Shown here piece by piece: positions 1-12,675 of a stretch of 64,000 bases of DNA; position 1 is the first letter of the stretch, and the number at the start of each line of letters is the position of its first letter. The stretch is taken from the NCBI GenBank assembly GCA_033063855.1, contig CP093830.1, forward strand, positions 22,692,854 to 22,756,853, given 5' to 3'. The notes beneath the pieces were generated by a model. That model did no database searches, had not been told where the DNA came from, and was given only the letters and a program-made list of their open reading frames with translations. Both the position numbers and the translations under genes were made by a program. The stretch is from Smittia aterrima (lineage: Eukaryota; Arthropoda; Insecta; Diptera; Chironomidae).

Positions 1-440
1 GTAATCAGGAACGAAAACGCTATGTTGAGGATTCAAATGATTCTGAAGATGACGATGCTCCACCCATGAAGTCTCCTCAAAAGAAACCAAGAGCTGCCAA
101 GTCGCCAATTGCTTCAAATCAATCTCCTCCATTAAAACGAACCAAATCTGACGAAAAATCTAGTGACAAGGCATCAAAAGTTGACGAACAGGGTACAGGG
201 AGCATCATATTGAAGTCTAAAGGCTTGAAATCTAAATCTTCTAAAGGTAAGAAAGTCATTCACCTCAACTTTAATCTTGACGTGTCTTTGAATTCCGATG
301 TTGTCGTCGTCGTCAATCGAAAAGACAAGAAGAAGAAGGATGGCGAGAATAAGACTGATGAAGCTCCAAAAGATGAGAACGATCCAATGGAAACAAATCG
401 AGCTGGTGTCTACAAGGGCAAACAAGCCAAGAGTCGCTAA
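1..440 (+). CDS. 3' end of an unidentified lysine-rich, probably nuclear protein (partial)
   Basis: An open frame runs from the first complete codon at position 3 to TAA at 438-440, about 145 codons, and its 5' part lies outside the window. The visible part is low-complexity and highly charged. It starts with an acidic run (EDSNDSEDDD), then proline/serine/lysine segments resembling nuclear localisation signals (SPQKKPRAAKSP, PPLKRTKSDEK), a short hydrophobic stretch (KVIHLNFNLDVSLNSDVVVVV), a KDKKKKDGENK block and the end GKQAKSR. No catalytic domain is visible. The composition fits the disordered tail of a nucleolar or chromatin protein, but that is inference and I do not recognise the family. 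A poly(A) signal lies 41 bp after the stop, which supports this as a real 3' end. Confidence 0.7.
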   Translation, partial: NQERKRYVEDSNDSEDDDAPPMKSPQKKPRAAKSPIASNQSPPLKRTKSDEKSSDKASKVDEQGTGSIILKSKGLKSKSSKGKKVIHLNFNLDVSLNSDVVVVVNRKDKKKKDGENKTDEAPKDENDPMETNRAGVYKGKQAKSR

Positions 441-480
441 ACGAGTTAACATTCTGTATTTTTCATTTTTCACTAAAAAA

Positions 481-486
481 AATAAA
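481..486 (+). terminator. Poly(A) signal of the first gene
   Basis: AATAAA lies 41 bp downstream of the stop codon at 440, the right place and strand to end the partial gene at the left edge. Confidence 0.6.
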
Positions 487-957
487 AAGTTAAAATGAAA
501 ATCTAACGGAAATTGTTGAACAAAACATTTTATACGCTTGCGAAATCGTTCGCCTACCCTGATATCTCTGATCGAAGCAATTTCGTTGAATTTAAAGAAA
601 GGGAGTTTATCCGAGAAAAAAAATGTCATTTTCCTGTTAAGTTATGAAGATTTACAAGGAATTTTGTTAGGTATTGAAACAACTTTTATTGGATATACAA
701 AAAATTTCTTCAGATCATTGAAACAACAGAAGAAAAAGTTGCCGACAAAATTTGAAAACAGCTAAATTTTCTATCGCTTAATACCCCCTAAAATATAAAA
801 ACAAAATTTAGTGAATCATTGCACCTTAGAATTTTTAGTTAAAGAGCACCAAAGCAAGCCAAGAAAAATAAGAGAACAACCGAATCAACAATCGAAGAGG
901 CTTTTTCTGTACTTAAATAGTTTTTTAATCGTCATCAATTACCTAATCTGATCAAAG
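487..957. other. Intergenic / Lerp leader region
   Basis: No supported gene. A 75-codon open frame (538-765, plus) lacks an ATG, has an in-frame stop just upstream at 517 and no clear splice acceptor, so I leave it uncalled. The stretch must contain the promoter and 5' leader of the downstream receptor gene. I see no TATA box that I would defend. Confidence 0.4.
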
Positions 958-3900
958 ATGAAATTGAACATTGCAATACTGCTCGTTCTATCATTTCTAA
1001 ATCACCTGACAGCCTTGGATCATTTGGTAAGTGAGAGTTTGTTGCATTGTGTGTGAATGTCAGAAAGAGGTCAAGTGAATGGGGATTTTTGGATCAATCA
1101 CCCTTTTAGACAAATGATCTTATCACCTTGATTTATCTATGACGCGTTCCTTTGTTATTCCTCTTATCACCACTCCAAACAAAATATAGAAAGATGTTGA
1201 GGGGAAAGACTGCATTGTCATTGAGCCGATTCGCAACTATAGCTTTAATCTAACGTCACTTCGAACAGAGCTTGGCTATCACATTCAGTCAAGCGATCAG
1301 CCGGAAACTTTCTTCTTTAATGTCTGCGGCACGATGTCTAGGAAATGTAATAATCAAACGGCATCGGCCTGCGTCATCGATTCAGCGAAAAAACAAATTG
1401 TATTTGGTAATTATTAAATTATCACTATCTGTTGCTTGCTTTCAATGACTCATGAATTTATTTTAGGCTACGAAGAAAAGCTTTATTGGAATGATGGTTC
1501 ACTTCGCTTCAGCTATGTTGGCGAGAAATGTGATGATAAGACCAACTACACAATGAACGTCATGCTTCACTGTGACTACAGCGGTAGCAAAAGTGATTTC
1601 CTTGGTGCTTTTCATGAGAGCAAATCGTGCGAAGCGACAATTATTCTTCGAACTTCTCTCGCCTGCCTCCCAACACCAGAAAACCTTATCAAACCAAAGT
1701 GCACTGTAAAAACGCCAACAGGAGAAATCATCAATTTCAATTCATTAAGAGATACAAATCACATTGCTGCGGGTCCAGATCAAACTACATTTTTAATTGG
1801 AATTTGTAATCCCGTGCTCTATGGTCACGAGGCAGCTTGTGAAGCCGGTACTTCAGTTTGTCAATACGACTCTCATGCTAAAAATATTTCGAGTCAGTAC
1901 AAAAGTGTTGGAACCATGACAGAAGATTTTCAATTCGATAGTGAAGGCGTCATTACCTTGACAATGAAGAGCAATGAAATTTGCAAAGGCGACAAGAAAT
2001 TTCAGTCAAAGATTTTCTTCGAATGCGACCGCTTAGCAACGACAAGTTATCCAACATATCGCGCTACGAATGAATGTGTTCACATCTTTACTTGGCCAAC
2101 AATTCTCGCTTGTCCAGAGAAAAAATCATGTCAAGTCAGTAATCCTGAAAATGGTGTCAGCTTCGACTTTAGCTCTCTTGCCGGCATCACATACGAAGCT
2201 GTTAATATGAACAACACCGAAGAGAAAATTGTTTTCTCTGTTTGTTCTGCAGCCGATGAACCTTGTATGTCGAAAACAGGAAGCTGTGTTGTGAAAAATA
2301 GAAATCAGCAGTCAACTAAAGCTGGAATTGCAAACGATAATTTAAAATTGGACAATAAGAATCCTTACTTGCTTTATGAAGACGGAGCAGTTTGTGTAAG
2401 GCATGGAAATAAGTTTACAACAAGAATTGATTTTATCTGCGCTGATAGCGTTGATGACGAAGGTCCAGTTGCTGTTGAAGATGGCTGTGCAATTACAATT
2501 CACTTCAAAACTCTTCTTGCTTGCGCTAACATTAAGAATTGCATCGCTAAAGCCAGTAATGATGACGAAATCAACTTAACACCGCTCATTGATTTCGATG
2601 GAAATTACGTAGCAATTGTCAACGAAACGACATTGCCAAAAGAAGCGAACCCAGTTCAATATTTGCTCAACGTTTGCAGGCCACTCAACTCAAAGTATTC
2701 ACTAAATTGTCGAGGTGCAGCTGGTGCTTGTCGTACAATAATTGAAAAGGATGGAAAACACGAAAGTGAAATGAGTCTTGGTCATCCAGATTATTCGCTG
2801 GCAACAATGAAGGTTGGCGATACAAATGAAGTAATCATGAAGTACTTCGGAGGAGGCTCCTGCTTAACAGACGCACATGAGAATTCATCGACACGAATCA
2901 GATTTTTCTGTGACGAAAAAGCTGGACTCGGTCATCCGATTCTTCAGTCAATCGAGCAATGTCAATATTCTTTCGACTTTGCGACAAATATTCTATGCAA
3001 CGAGCAAAATGCTGAGCTTAAAAATGGATCATGTTCGTTAGTCAATGAAAAGTTAAGCGTTAGCGTTGATCTAAAACTCTTCGGGTCTGTGAATTATAAA
3101 ATTGGCGATAAAACTGTCAACATTTGCTCGGGAACGGAAACAAAGTTTTACACAATCGTCTACAAACAGTCAATGGTTCGCATTGAATATGCACACGAAA
3201 CGGGAAAGGGTAAGTTGATGATCTTCTCGAAACTGACATCATCTTTGATCTCACTGCTATTTACTTAGGGAAAACAGATGTGGAGATCCAGCTGAAATGC
3301 AGTGCAGACGAGAAAACGTACATCACGAATGATGTGAGTGAGATATTATTTCAAAATTCATTAGAAATCACTTGAGAGTGAAACAAATTTAATTTAAAAA
3401 CGATCAAAATCAATTAGTCGAGAGAGACTAAGGTTGCAGTTAATTTTTAAAGTCCAGTTGACCCGCATGTCATTGCATTTTTCTTTGACATTGAATATCA
3501 TTCTAAATTTGTAGAAGAATTAATTTAAATTGAAGAAAAGTTCACTGATGATTGACTTTGATTTATAAAAGTGTAATCATCTGAAGGGACTTCCAGAGAA
3601 AACATTATTTCGTTGAATTCATAACAAACAGAAAACCCCATTACACTGTGAAAACCCCATTAAGCTCAAATTCCAAAGTAAACCTATCTCCACAATGATT
3701 GTGGCACAATCTACGTTTCCATTTTTTTCATGGGAAAAGTTCTTATATGCAAATCTCATCTCCCTGTATGCTTGACCATAGCTAACTTACTCGTATTGCA
3801 ATCGACGAGTACAAAGGAGACGAAACGGATATTGGAAAAAAAGTTTCTGAATAATACAAACCGAGTGAGTTTAATATCCATTGTTGCTTCTCTTAGGATT

Positions 3901-4867
3901 CGCTCTATCGTCGATATCGGAAAAGAAAAAAACTCCAAAACTGTTTCGTATGCATTAGTTGAAATCCCTATCGAAATAATTCTTCCATACGAATCTGCAT
4001 TTGCTGTATTGAAAATTTATTCCCTTTCGACACTCGTTGTGCTTTCATGAATGATGATGAAAATCTTATAGATTTGATTACATTTACAGAACGAAGTGCT
4101 GGTTATGCATGAAAGTCCATTGATCTGCCCGCTGTTTAAAATTACACCGAAAAAATCATCAACTGCTCCAACAGAAGGCGGAGATACAGCAAAAGACGAC
4201 TCGACTTCATCAGGAAGCTTCGCATTAGGATATGTGTTCCTAGTGTGTGTTGTGATCGTAGCCTTTGTCGCTTTCTATCTTGTAATAAGAAACCCAGAAC
4301 GTCGAGAGATTCTACGAAACATAATCAAGTGCCGATCAAGATCATCAACCGTTCAATATTCGAGGGTAAGGGGCATTAAATGTTAAATATTAGTTCCACT
4401 TGATTTTTTTATTGGAATCTTCTTCTTTTACAGAATATGAATGACGATGAATATATTTTAAACTAGAAAGTCTATTTCCGGTAGAAAAATCACAGTGTTA
4501 CCGTTATCGTTTTGTTATTGTAAGAATCTTATTTTATGATTTGCATTTTCTCCTTTTCTTAACAATATTCTCTCTGCTTTGTTACGATAACACGAGAAAT
4601 TCTCTGTTCTAATCTGGCTTCCGGCCAAACATAACAACTAACAACTTTGTGGTGACTTGATTCCGCTTAATCTGAACACGAGAAAGGCTTTCATCTTAAT
4701 TACGAATTAAATGTTAAGCACTTAAACTTGATGGTGATGATGCTAATGAATGTTTTATCTTTTGTTCTTATTACATTTTACAGGTAAGAATAAACGAAGA
4801 GTCATTACTTTTGGATAACAACCCCGCAGGATTATCAGATAGCGATGATGACAACATTCTCCTGTAG
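958..4867 (+). CDS. Lerp: Lysosomal enzyme receptor protein (CI-mannose-6-phosphate receptor-like)
   Basis: Six coding exons join in frame: 958-1026, 1190-1406, 1467-3209, 3269-3333, 4090-4365 and 4784-4867, giving 817 aa. Every intron is GT-AG. The signal peptide is MKLNIAILLVLSFLNHLTALD. The lumenal part (to about residue 740) is cysteine-rich and made of repeated blocks ending in patterns such as FNVCGTM, FLIGICNP, FSVCSAA and LLNVCRP, each followed by an FxC strand (RIDFICAD, RIRFFCDE). This is the CIMR/MRH repeat pattern, about five repeats as in insect Lerp. A threonine/serine stalk, one membrane helix (about 743-764) and a short cytosolic tail follow. The tail carries YSRV (788-791), EESLL (795-799) and a terminal DNILL (813-817), the kinds of motif read by AP and GGA adaptors. 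The family carries lysosomal hydrolases from the Golgi to endosomes. Mannose-6-phosphate binding itself cannot be judged from the sequence; fly Lerp is thought not to need it. An alternative last exon is listed separately. Confidence 0.9.
4434..4466 (+). CDS. Lerp: Alternative last exon of Lerp (short tail)
   Basis: After the donor at 4366, the first good acceptor (pyrimidine tract ending TTTTACAG at 4433) gives ten in-frame codons, NMNDDEYILN, then TAG at 4464-4466. Using it makes an 800-aa receptor. The other acceptor at 4783 gives the 27-residue dileucine tail instead. Here YSR is followed by Asn, so the YSRV motif is lost along with both dileucine motifs. No usable donor lies between 4434 and the stop, so this is an alternative terminal exon and not a cassette exon. 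No AATAAA follows closely, so it may share the downstream poly(A) site. Whether it is used cannot be told from the DNA. Confidence 0.45.
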   Translation, partial: NMNDDEYILN

Positions 4868-5061
4868 TGCAATTCGCGTGGAACCTTCTACAACAAATCG
4901 GGAATAATCTAAGGATTTTCTCGAAGGCTTAATGAAAATGTGATTTTAAAAGCTTCTTCGTTATATGATTTCTTAATTAGTTTTATTAGAAATGAGAGAG
5001 AGACAAGTCAGGTAGAAGTTAGTGGGAAGAAGTATTTTTATAACTTGTTATATGATTGTTA

Positions 5062-5067
5062 AATAAA
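5062..5067 (+). terminator. Lerp: Poly(A) signal of Lerp
   Basis: AATAAA about 195 bp after the long-isoform stop at 4867, the first strong match on this strand. Confidence 0.55.
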
Positions 5068-7134
5068 ATCAGTTTCACTTCTTGAACATTTGATTTGCAA
5101 TGAAGGTGCGAAAATGAGATAATTAACAAACCTTTCGCCCTCGGATGAATTCAATTTTCTTTCAGATTTTGGGACCGCACTTTTCCTAAATGAAATTAAA
5201 TATTCAACTCTTTCTTTTTAATCCCGAAAACCCTGTTGAATTATTCATTTAAGCTAATAGGGTCGAAATCTTATTCAAAGTTGTTGCATGCTAACGTTTC
5301 AAATGCTCAACTTCAACAGATTTTCCATGATGTGCTCGTGACGTTCCTCGCCTTTTGATTTAGCGGTTTGTTCGCTTGGAAATTTCACAATATTCATACA
5401 AAGCTCTGCTTTGACTTTAATAGAATTTGAAACGTTCCCGCAACATTAATCATAAATATCTCAAAAAAATTGCCACTGAGGAGTTGAAAAACTTCTTAAA
5501 GCGACAGCTTCTGTGCTGCAGGCTTGAAGGGTTGATGTGAGCCACAACAACGATGCTTAATAACTGTGCGTCGGCGATAGAGAATTTTCATGAATGATTA
5601 ATTGCAGCATTTCTCTGGAATAGGTATGAAAAGTTTTTGCTTTATCGCGAGCTATTAAACAAAACGAAATGAAATGGAGTAAAACCAAAAATTATTTTCG
5701 TGATTTATGAAAAGATTGTGGGGAAATCTGTTTTTTTACCTAACGAGTATTTCGGTGAAAACATTTGAAACTCATATTCGTGATAGCATTCTGGGAGCAT
5801 CTACTTCAACTGATGAAATGATTTTTGACTACCTGCTATCTAGAGCGTAAGCCTTCTCAACACAACAACGAGTGGTCTCAATATGTTTTAAATTCCACTC
5901 TTTAATGCTTAAACCTCCACAATCCTTTCAAACCACATTTTTATTTCATCTCAACGACATGTAAATGCGATTTTCCTACAGATTTTACCATTTGGTTTCG
6001 TTTTCCCCATGAATAGCTTCACCCTTTAAAACTCCGTCGCATTCTACAGAGCTCTCATTGTTTGATCTCGTCGAGAGCAAAAAGTAAATTTATAGCAGAT
6101 TAAGCTTAAACCAAAATAAACCGGATATTATTTTGTGTTCCTCCCTTTAAAAAGGACTTTTCTCCCTAAAAGGACTTTTCACGAAAATAAATGTCAAGCC
6201 CGATAAACAGCTACAGCATTCGAATGAATGTAAATTTATGAGCGAGGAAAAAATTGCATCCAATTTGTGAAGGAAATGGAAAGCGAGAGAGAGCTTTTGA
6301 TCTCGATAAGTTGAAAATTATAGGATCGGGGTACGTGACGATGTGAGGGTCTCTCTGTTATGCTTAAAGTTTATTTAGATAAAAATTCAAGCTTTCAAAT
6401 TGCCCCCAGAATCGTCCTCTTTTAGATCGGAGTGTAACAATAGATTTTTCTCAATCTGATCGGAAGAAATAAAATCATAAATCTTCTTTCACTTTCCCGG
6501 CAAAATGTCGACCCAAATATGTTTCCTATTTCGCAACGAAAAATGGGACAATGTCTGACAAAGAATCAAAATTGCTAAGTTATTGACTCGGGACTCGACA
6601 AAGAATGTATCGTCCACAACATGGGAAAATGTAGTAAATCATTGGCCTTTGGCATCGAGAGGTTGAATTCCTCAAAGCTATTAAAGAAAATAAACAACAA
6701 ACAAGTCCTGATTTTACGTTTTTAATTTAGATTTTACAGATTTTTTCTGATGACTGAATTTTTTATCTTCACTCGTAAAAGTTGTGGCAATAAATTTTCT
6801 TACAGAATCGCGTTCTTCTCTAAGCAATTTGTTTGGAGAGGCGATTTGCTTTAAAGTGTTTTAAATGATTTTGAGTCGAGGGCTGTAATTTAGGAGAGCT
6901 TTTATGTAAGCTTTTAAATTGACACGAAGATTTGTGCAAAGCAATCGATTTGTTCTCGGGATGTGTCTCCTGAGAGACAACAAGGGAGATAAAAAAGAAA
7001 GATTGGACGGAAGGTAAAGAAAAACAATCCAATGTTTTAAATTTAAATAAAGCCCAATGTTGCATCAGCTGATGTTGAATGTTTTCTGATGTTTTATGCT
7101 TAACCGGTCTCAGCTCTCGTTTAAAATACAAATT
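5068..7134. other. Intergenic region between Lerp and the Toll promoter
   Basis: About 2 kb without a supported gene. Open frames are short and lack coding character; the longest (6820-7131, minus) lies against the Toll promoter and resembles nothing I know. Upstream control elements of Toll probably lie here, but I cannot point to individual binding sites. Confidence 0.4.
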
Positions 7135-7168
7135 TCAGTCGTCGACGAGAAACGAAACGAAGCAGTTC
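7135..7168 (+). promoter_or_regulatory. Tl: Inr + DPE core promoter, probably of Toll
   Basis: An arthropod initiator TCAGTC lies at 7135-7140, with +1 at A7137. Exactly at +28 to +32 (7164-7168) is AGTTC, a full match to the downstream promoter element consensus RGWYV. No TATA box stands near -30. The correct Inr-DPE spacing makes chance less likely. It fits a TATA-less developmental promoter driving the untranslated exon that follows. Assignment to Toll is inference, because Toll is the next plus-strand coding sequence. Confidence 0.55.
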
Positions 7169-8013
7169 ACTTTAGTCTCGAGCTGTTACTTACACGAGAG
7201 CAGAAATATTGAAAACAAATTTTATTCGAGCGCTGTGTCTGTGTGAATTTTAAAACGTGAATAAATGCGAGAAACCTGTTTGGCTCTGCCATAATTTAAA
7301 AACGAGTGTATTTAACAGTGTTACGTCAATAGTTTATTGAAAGAAGCGGAGAAGAAGAATTTTAATCGAAACTACAAGAAATTGAATATTAATTGAATAG
7401 AATCTCCATAAATTGATTAAAAAGCGGAAGAGTGTAAAGTGCCCGAGAAATTCGAGAGTGAACAATTGATTAAGAAAAGCAAAACAAATGACTGGTTAAT
7501 GCCATCGGGAAGAGAAGCGAATAATTGCGAATGTGATTAGCTATTTCCCGTCAAAGTGTGTCAAAATTTACGGTTATTGTGCTTTTCAAAAGAAGATGAT
7601 GATGAAGTTTTGAAAGTGTTTTATAAGTGGCTGGAAGAACAAATTGAAATTAATAAATCAAAATCGCACTCTCACTCACTATCGCCTCCCAACCAGAAGC
7701 AATCAAGCTAAATTGCACTCATCCTCTTCAAGATAGTTTCATTTGTCTGGTGCTGTGCTTGCAAAACAACGCCAAGAGAAAGAAATAAGAAAAGTTTCGA
7801 GTCTTCTTTCTTAATTGATTTCCACCGCAGAAACAACATCAGACGGGAGAAGAAAGAAAAGTTTCTTCAACTGCTGTTGGATTTATGTCTGAGAAGACGA
7901 GGAGATAAAACTCTCATTATTTAATCAGCTAACAAAGAAGTAATTAAATCATCAGCGACAACAAAAATAAAAAAAAACTTCTGGATTTTACGTCGCAAAA
8001 TTTATTTTTGAAG
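7137..8013 (+). other. Tl: Untranslated first exon, probably of Toll
   Basis: This stretch runs from the predicted start site to a strong donor (AAG then GTAAGTTC at 8014). It has no long open frame but several upstream ATGs, for example one giving ATG ACT GGT TAA near 7488 and a roughly 14-codon frame starting near 7500. It is rich in GA and CAA/GAA tracts. The leader would join to the acceptor at 22221, just before the Toll start, which implies an intron of about 14.2 kb. The exon ends are predictions. Confidence 0.5.
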
Positions 8014-11000
8014 GTAAGTTCTATCTTTTAATCAAATTAGTTGATACAAACACTCAATCGCTTTCAATTAAAAGTCGTAAAAGTTTAGCATTGTTATTAT
8101 CCTCGTGTAAATGTCTTCATTAACTGAGGAATTTATTACACGAAAATTACGTTCGATAACGTGAGAATTTTAAAGCTCAACCAAAATTTCCATAATCGGA
8201 TCCTGTGGCAATTTTGTGATTAATTGTGTGAATTAAATTAAAAGCTTTTCGATTAATCCACGCAGAGTTTTCCGCTCAAGCTCTAATAGCGAAATGATTT
8301 TCCGGTGAAGTGTTGCTCGCAGTCGAGAGAGAGCAAACAGAAATGTTGCAACATATTGTCAGCGACAACCTTGGCGGTGAATCACTCAGTCCAATCCGAC
8401 GCGGCAAGGTTTATGACCAATTGTTTTCTCTTTATACTTGTTTTAACGTAGAAATAAGCCAAGTTTTTTTTCAGTCTCCTTCCATGCTCCCAACGCAATT
8501 AAACTTTTTTTATGTTCTCTCGCGATTCTTCGTTGTCGTGCCATTGAAAATAAATTTTGCTGAAGAGGCCTTTGTCTCTCCGCGCGTAAAAGTGTCGTTA
8601 GACAAAATTCGCATTGTTTCTTCCTCATGAAATGAACAGTTACAAGAAGAACGAAACAAAGCTAGCTCCCGAAGTCTTACAGACATTTCTAATTAATGTC
8701 GTTTAATTTATGCTCCAACATATTGCCGATAAAACAAAATTTCGCCTTGGAAAAGCGCTCGTCGTTGTCGCTTGGAGCTCATTATGAGGAAAAGGAAAAA
8801 CATCGTGACAACAAATTGCGTGGAAAAACATTTCTTTCGCTTTTACGCTTAATTATTTTCCTTTTTCCTCGGTGGAAACAAATAAAAAGCGTAATTAAAC
8901 TCAAATCTGTTCTGGAGCTGATGAAATGAAAGGCAATACAAAGTGAAGAATGTCTGCCGCTTTTACGGTATCGCTCAAGAAAGAAATTAATTAAAATCAT
9001 TTCACACGTCGAATGTGAAAGAAATGAATCGTAAAATCATTCTACCATATTCTTTGAAAGAACCTAAGCTGCGGTTCTTGTTCAGATTTTTCAATTATGA
9101 CTTTTTGGGTCTTCACATCCGAGTCGAGATTATTAATTTGTAAAGTAAACCAAACTTCAAAGACATGTAGGAAATGAAAAATGTTTGTCCATGAATGGGG
9201 AATCACATCACAACTTGATATCATCTCCATTGTTACATAGTTTTCCCCCCATTGTTGTGACAATACACGTATGGCTTTTGCCTTTGCCTCAAATCAAAAG
9301 AAAGAAGTTTGCAAGCAAAGTGAGTACAAGTTGAACTCATCTTCTTTCTCTTCTCTTTTCATCATCACTCAAAACCACATAAAAAAGACAATCACGAACA
9401 TGAATGAGATGATATTTTACAATCACATTGTTGCCTTGCCTTCAAAAGCACAACGAGAGACAGAGAATAAAAGAACCCTTCAGTCATAAAATAATAAGTT
9501 TGCCATTGCGGCGCTGCTGAGCTCGGGAGTTTCTGTTTTGGCGAAGAATTCTGATGGCTCCCTAACTGACATTATAAATATTTTTTTGGGGTTCTCTTCT
9601 TCTTCTTATGTTTGGTTCAGCGATGCTAAAGATGCGAAGGGAGACAGTAAAGGCTTTGACATGTTTATTATCCGAGGGAGATCAGAAAGCTCAGCGTGAA
9701 GTCGTCATCGAGAATATGAGAAGTTTCCCTCTCGACGACGCTTTTTGGCAAATTTTCAGCTTTATGCTGGTTGAATTCATTCGCCATCTGCTGATATTGC
9801 AAATTACATGTGCAAAAGTTTGTCTCGTTGGCAAATTGACGCAATGGGATCTCTCGCTCATTGGTGCATTGTAACACTTTTCATTTTATGAAAAGTTTTT
9901 CGCTTCATCGATATTCAAGCTTGTATCCGCAGCTGCACGTCTCGGAGAGTTCAAAAAGCTTAACCACGCCGGCAGACACGATAAATATTTCAGCTCTGAC
10001 ATGTGATGCGGTTCACAGCACAGAGTTCTCTGCTATTCGAAAGAGGAAACTGTCGCTGCCAAGAAAATAATCAAATTATTTCACTTTTCCCATAAATTTC
10101 GCTCGATGATTGCATTATCGATATTATCAGTTCAGGACTAAATAAAAGAGATGCAAGGAATGCTGAACACCAAAATAATTCCCAGGAAATTCATTCGATG
10201 TTTTATTTATGCCACGGTTGGTTGTGAAAGGCCACTCATGCATGAAAGTCGAACAAAAAAATTGACAGAATTATTAAAAGCTTTTCATGAAAAATCGAAA
10301 TGAATAAATAAAATATAAAGTCTGTGTGTTCATCCTCAGTTGATTCTGCCGACAAAAAAAAAATTCCTGGGAGCTTGAAAGCCAAAAACACTTAATTGAA
10401 CTCTCTAAACCGATTTAAAAAAACTACTAAATTGATCGAAGTTTTGTTTATTTTATCAGATTTAATTTTTGTTCATCGATAAAAGATTGAAAAGCTGTTT
10501 TCAAAAAAAAAGTTATTCAACTATCCTTTCTCTACTTTCCGTCTCTACTCGAAACTCGAAGTTTAATAGCACATTCATCATGTCAGGTGCAATTGCCAGT
10601 GCAGTCGACGGATTCAATTGGAACTCATGTTATCAGATGTTGAGCGAAACATTATTTGCATACAAATAAACGAACCGAATGAAAGCTAATTTCGTTACGA
10701 ATATTGAATGGTTATCGTGACTGAAAATTCTAATGAAGAATTGAATGAGTGCTTTGTAAACCTCCGACTTCATACATCGCTAATGCATTCCACTTTACAT
10801 TGCCAACGACCAACAAGAGAAGAAATATGAAAAAGAAATTCATGAGCTTTGAGTAGACTAACAGTAAAGTTTAATACTATTTCGAAAGGTTTAAAATCAT
10901 CTCTGAATAACAAATCGATTAAAAGAAGGCAAAGCAAACGCTCGGGAAGGAGAAAAACCAGAAATACGTGCTGTTTCCCGAAGCGATGCATCGAGCAAGA

Positions 11001-12675
11001 AAATTAAAAACTTCATGAATGTTTTGTGGAGAACGCTAAGCTTGTGTTTGCTCCTCGGGTTTTTTATTCGTTAAGTTATGACGAAATCAAAACACAATTA
11101 GCATCTCAGTGCAATGTATTTTTGTTCTGTCAGTCGCTATCGGCGATAACAGTGAGGTAATCTAGAAAGAATTAATTTTAAACGACAGCAAAAGATTATT
11201 TGGTCTATCAAGGAAATTTGTTTACTAAGCATGGGAATTTCCAAAAAACATGTGGAAAGTCAAAAGACTAAACTGTAAACTTCCATCGAAAACGAAATTG
11301 AATGCGATGACAACAAAGAAAAAAGTCTTTCAAGCATGTGGTTGTGGATTACAGCGATAGCCACTGGTATAGGTCAATCTCTGACGCTTTAAGTTGTGGG
11401 GAAAAACGTCTACATCGCAAAAAAAACAACATTCGCTTCAACTTATCATCTTCGTGTGTCTGCTCTCTCAGCTTAATTAGATAATTTTATAGCAGATTGT
11501 GAGTTATTTAAACAATTTGAGTCTTTAAATTAATTTTATTCATTTCCAAACGAATTGCTTAAGCTTCTTAAATCATTCAGAAACTGCACTTCTCAAATTA
11601 GAATATTCTACGATCATTTCCGAATTCATTTCTATCAATCTCATCTTATTTTCATTGAATGATTGAAATTCAATATTTGCTCTGGCGAGAGACTCTTTAC
11701 TCTTAATCTTCATGACTTGCGAATTGAGAATAATTGCAATCATCTGACTTTAAGCAGAAATATCTTAGACGAGTCCAGTCCATTAGGATAATTGAATGCC
11801 TTTGAAATCGAGAAGCATAAATTTTCATGTTTTAACTTTTTGATTAAGAAAACCTTTCTCCTTAGAAATCTCGACAGCAATTTTTAATCATTAAAATGAG
11901 AAATGTTTTCATCTTGTTTTGATGCTTCCTCATTAAAGATTCATATCTTCAAAGTTATCTTTCTTGCTCTACTCAAAGCATCGCCATTTTAATCGTATAA
12001 ATTGTTAAAAAAGATCTCTCCGGCTTGTGAATTGAAATATGAAGCAGAAAGATTTTCACATTTCTGTGTCTTTCACTCGGGGGCTTTGCTTTGCCTTTTG
12101 TTTACAAAGGTAAGAAATCTTTTCTTCTGTGTCTCGATATCGAGTTTCTTGGGCAAAATTACACCTGAGTCTGTCTTTCTTTTGAGGACGATGAAAGACA
12201 ATAACGTCTCTATTTGGCTTTATGTTTTATGGTTTTCATTTAAAGCAGTGTCGAGTGTGTTCTCATGGAGATTAAATATCCAATATTTCTTCCCCCTTCG
12301 CCTTCAAGTGCACAGCAAACAGCTTTTCAAGCAGAACATGGCATTTTCAACGTTACAACGATTTGCGGAGCAAGCACATTCGAAATGCTTGAGCGTATTA
12401 AATTTTGCGGTGAGCATTCCCACATTAAAAAATTACTGCTCGAACATCGTTTATGGCTGACCACAGACAGCACAGACGGCTCGAAGAGATATTAAAAGTT
12501 ATAGCACGGTGAGCAGTACAGAATTGAAGGCTTAGAACACAGCAGGTCATTATGGACACTTACAAGCGAAGCAGGATTACAAACGCTTTCGAAATAATTC
12601 AGATGTTTAATGATTGTAGCATGACGTTTCGGAAAGTTGGTCTTATCAGTCAGGCGCAAAGTGAGAATGTTACGA

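Noticed and set aside
174..629. 151-codon open frame on the minus strand
   Set aside because: It overlaps the coding end of the first gene in antisense. Its composition is the mirror of the lysine-rich sequence, with no signal of its own.
538..765. 75-codon plus-strand frame after the first gene
   Set aside because: Starts at TTG, with a stop at 517 just upstream and no acceptor between. No recognisable family. Could be a decayed exon, but unsupported.
3730..4050. 106-codon frame inside a Lerp intron
   Set aside because: The exons on either side join in frame without it, and it has no domain. Treated as intronic chance.
4784..4789. CAG followed by GTAAGA looks like a recursive (zero-length) splice site
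   Set aside because: The frame continues for 27 codons to a stop and encodes two sorting motifs, so a real last exon explains it better.
12002..12460. 152-codon plus-strand frame in the Toll leader intron
   Set aside because: Starts at TTG, lacks homology or a signal, and codon use resembles the surrounding non-coding DNA.
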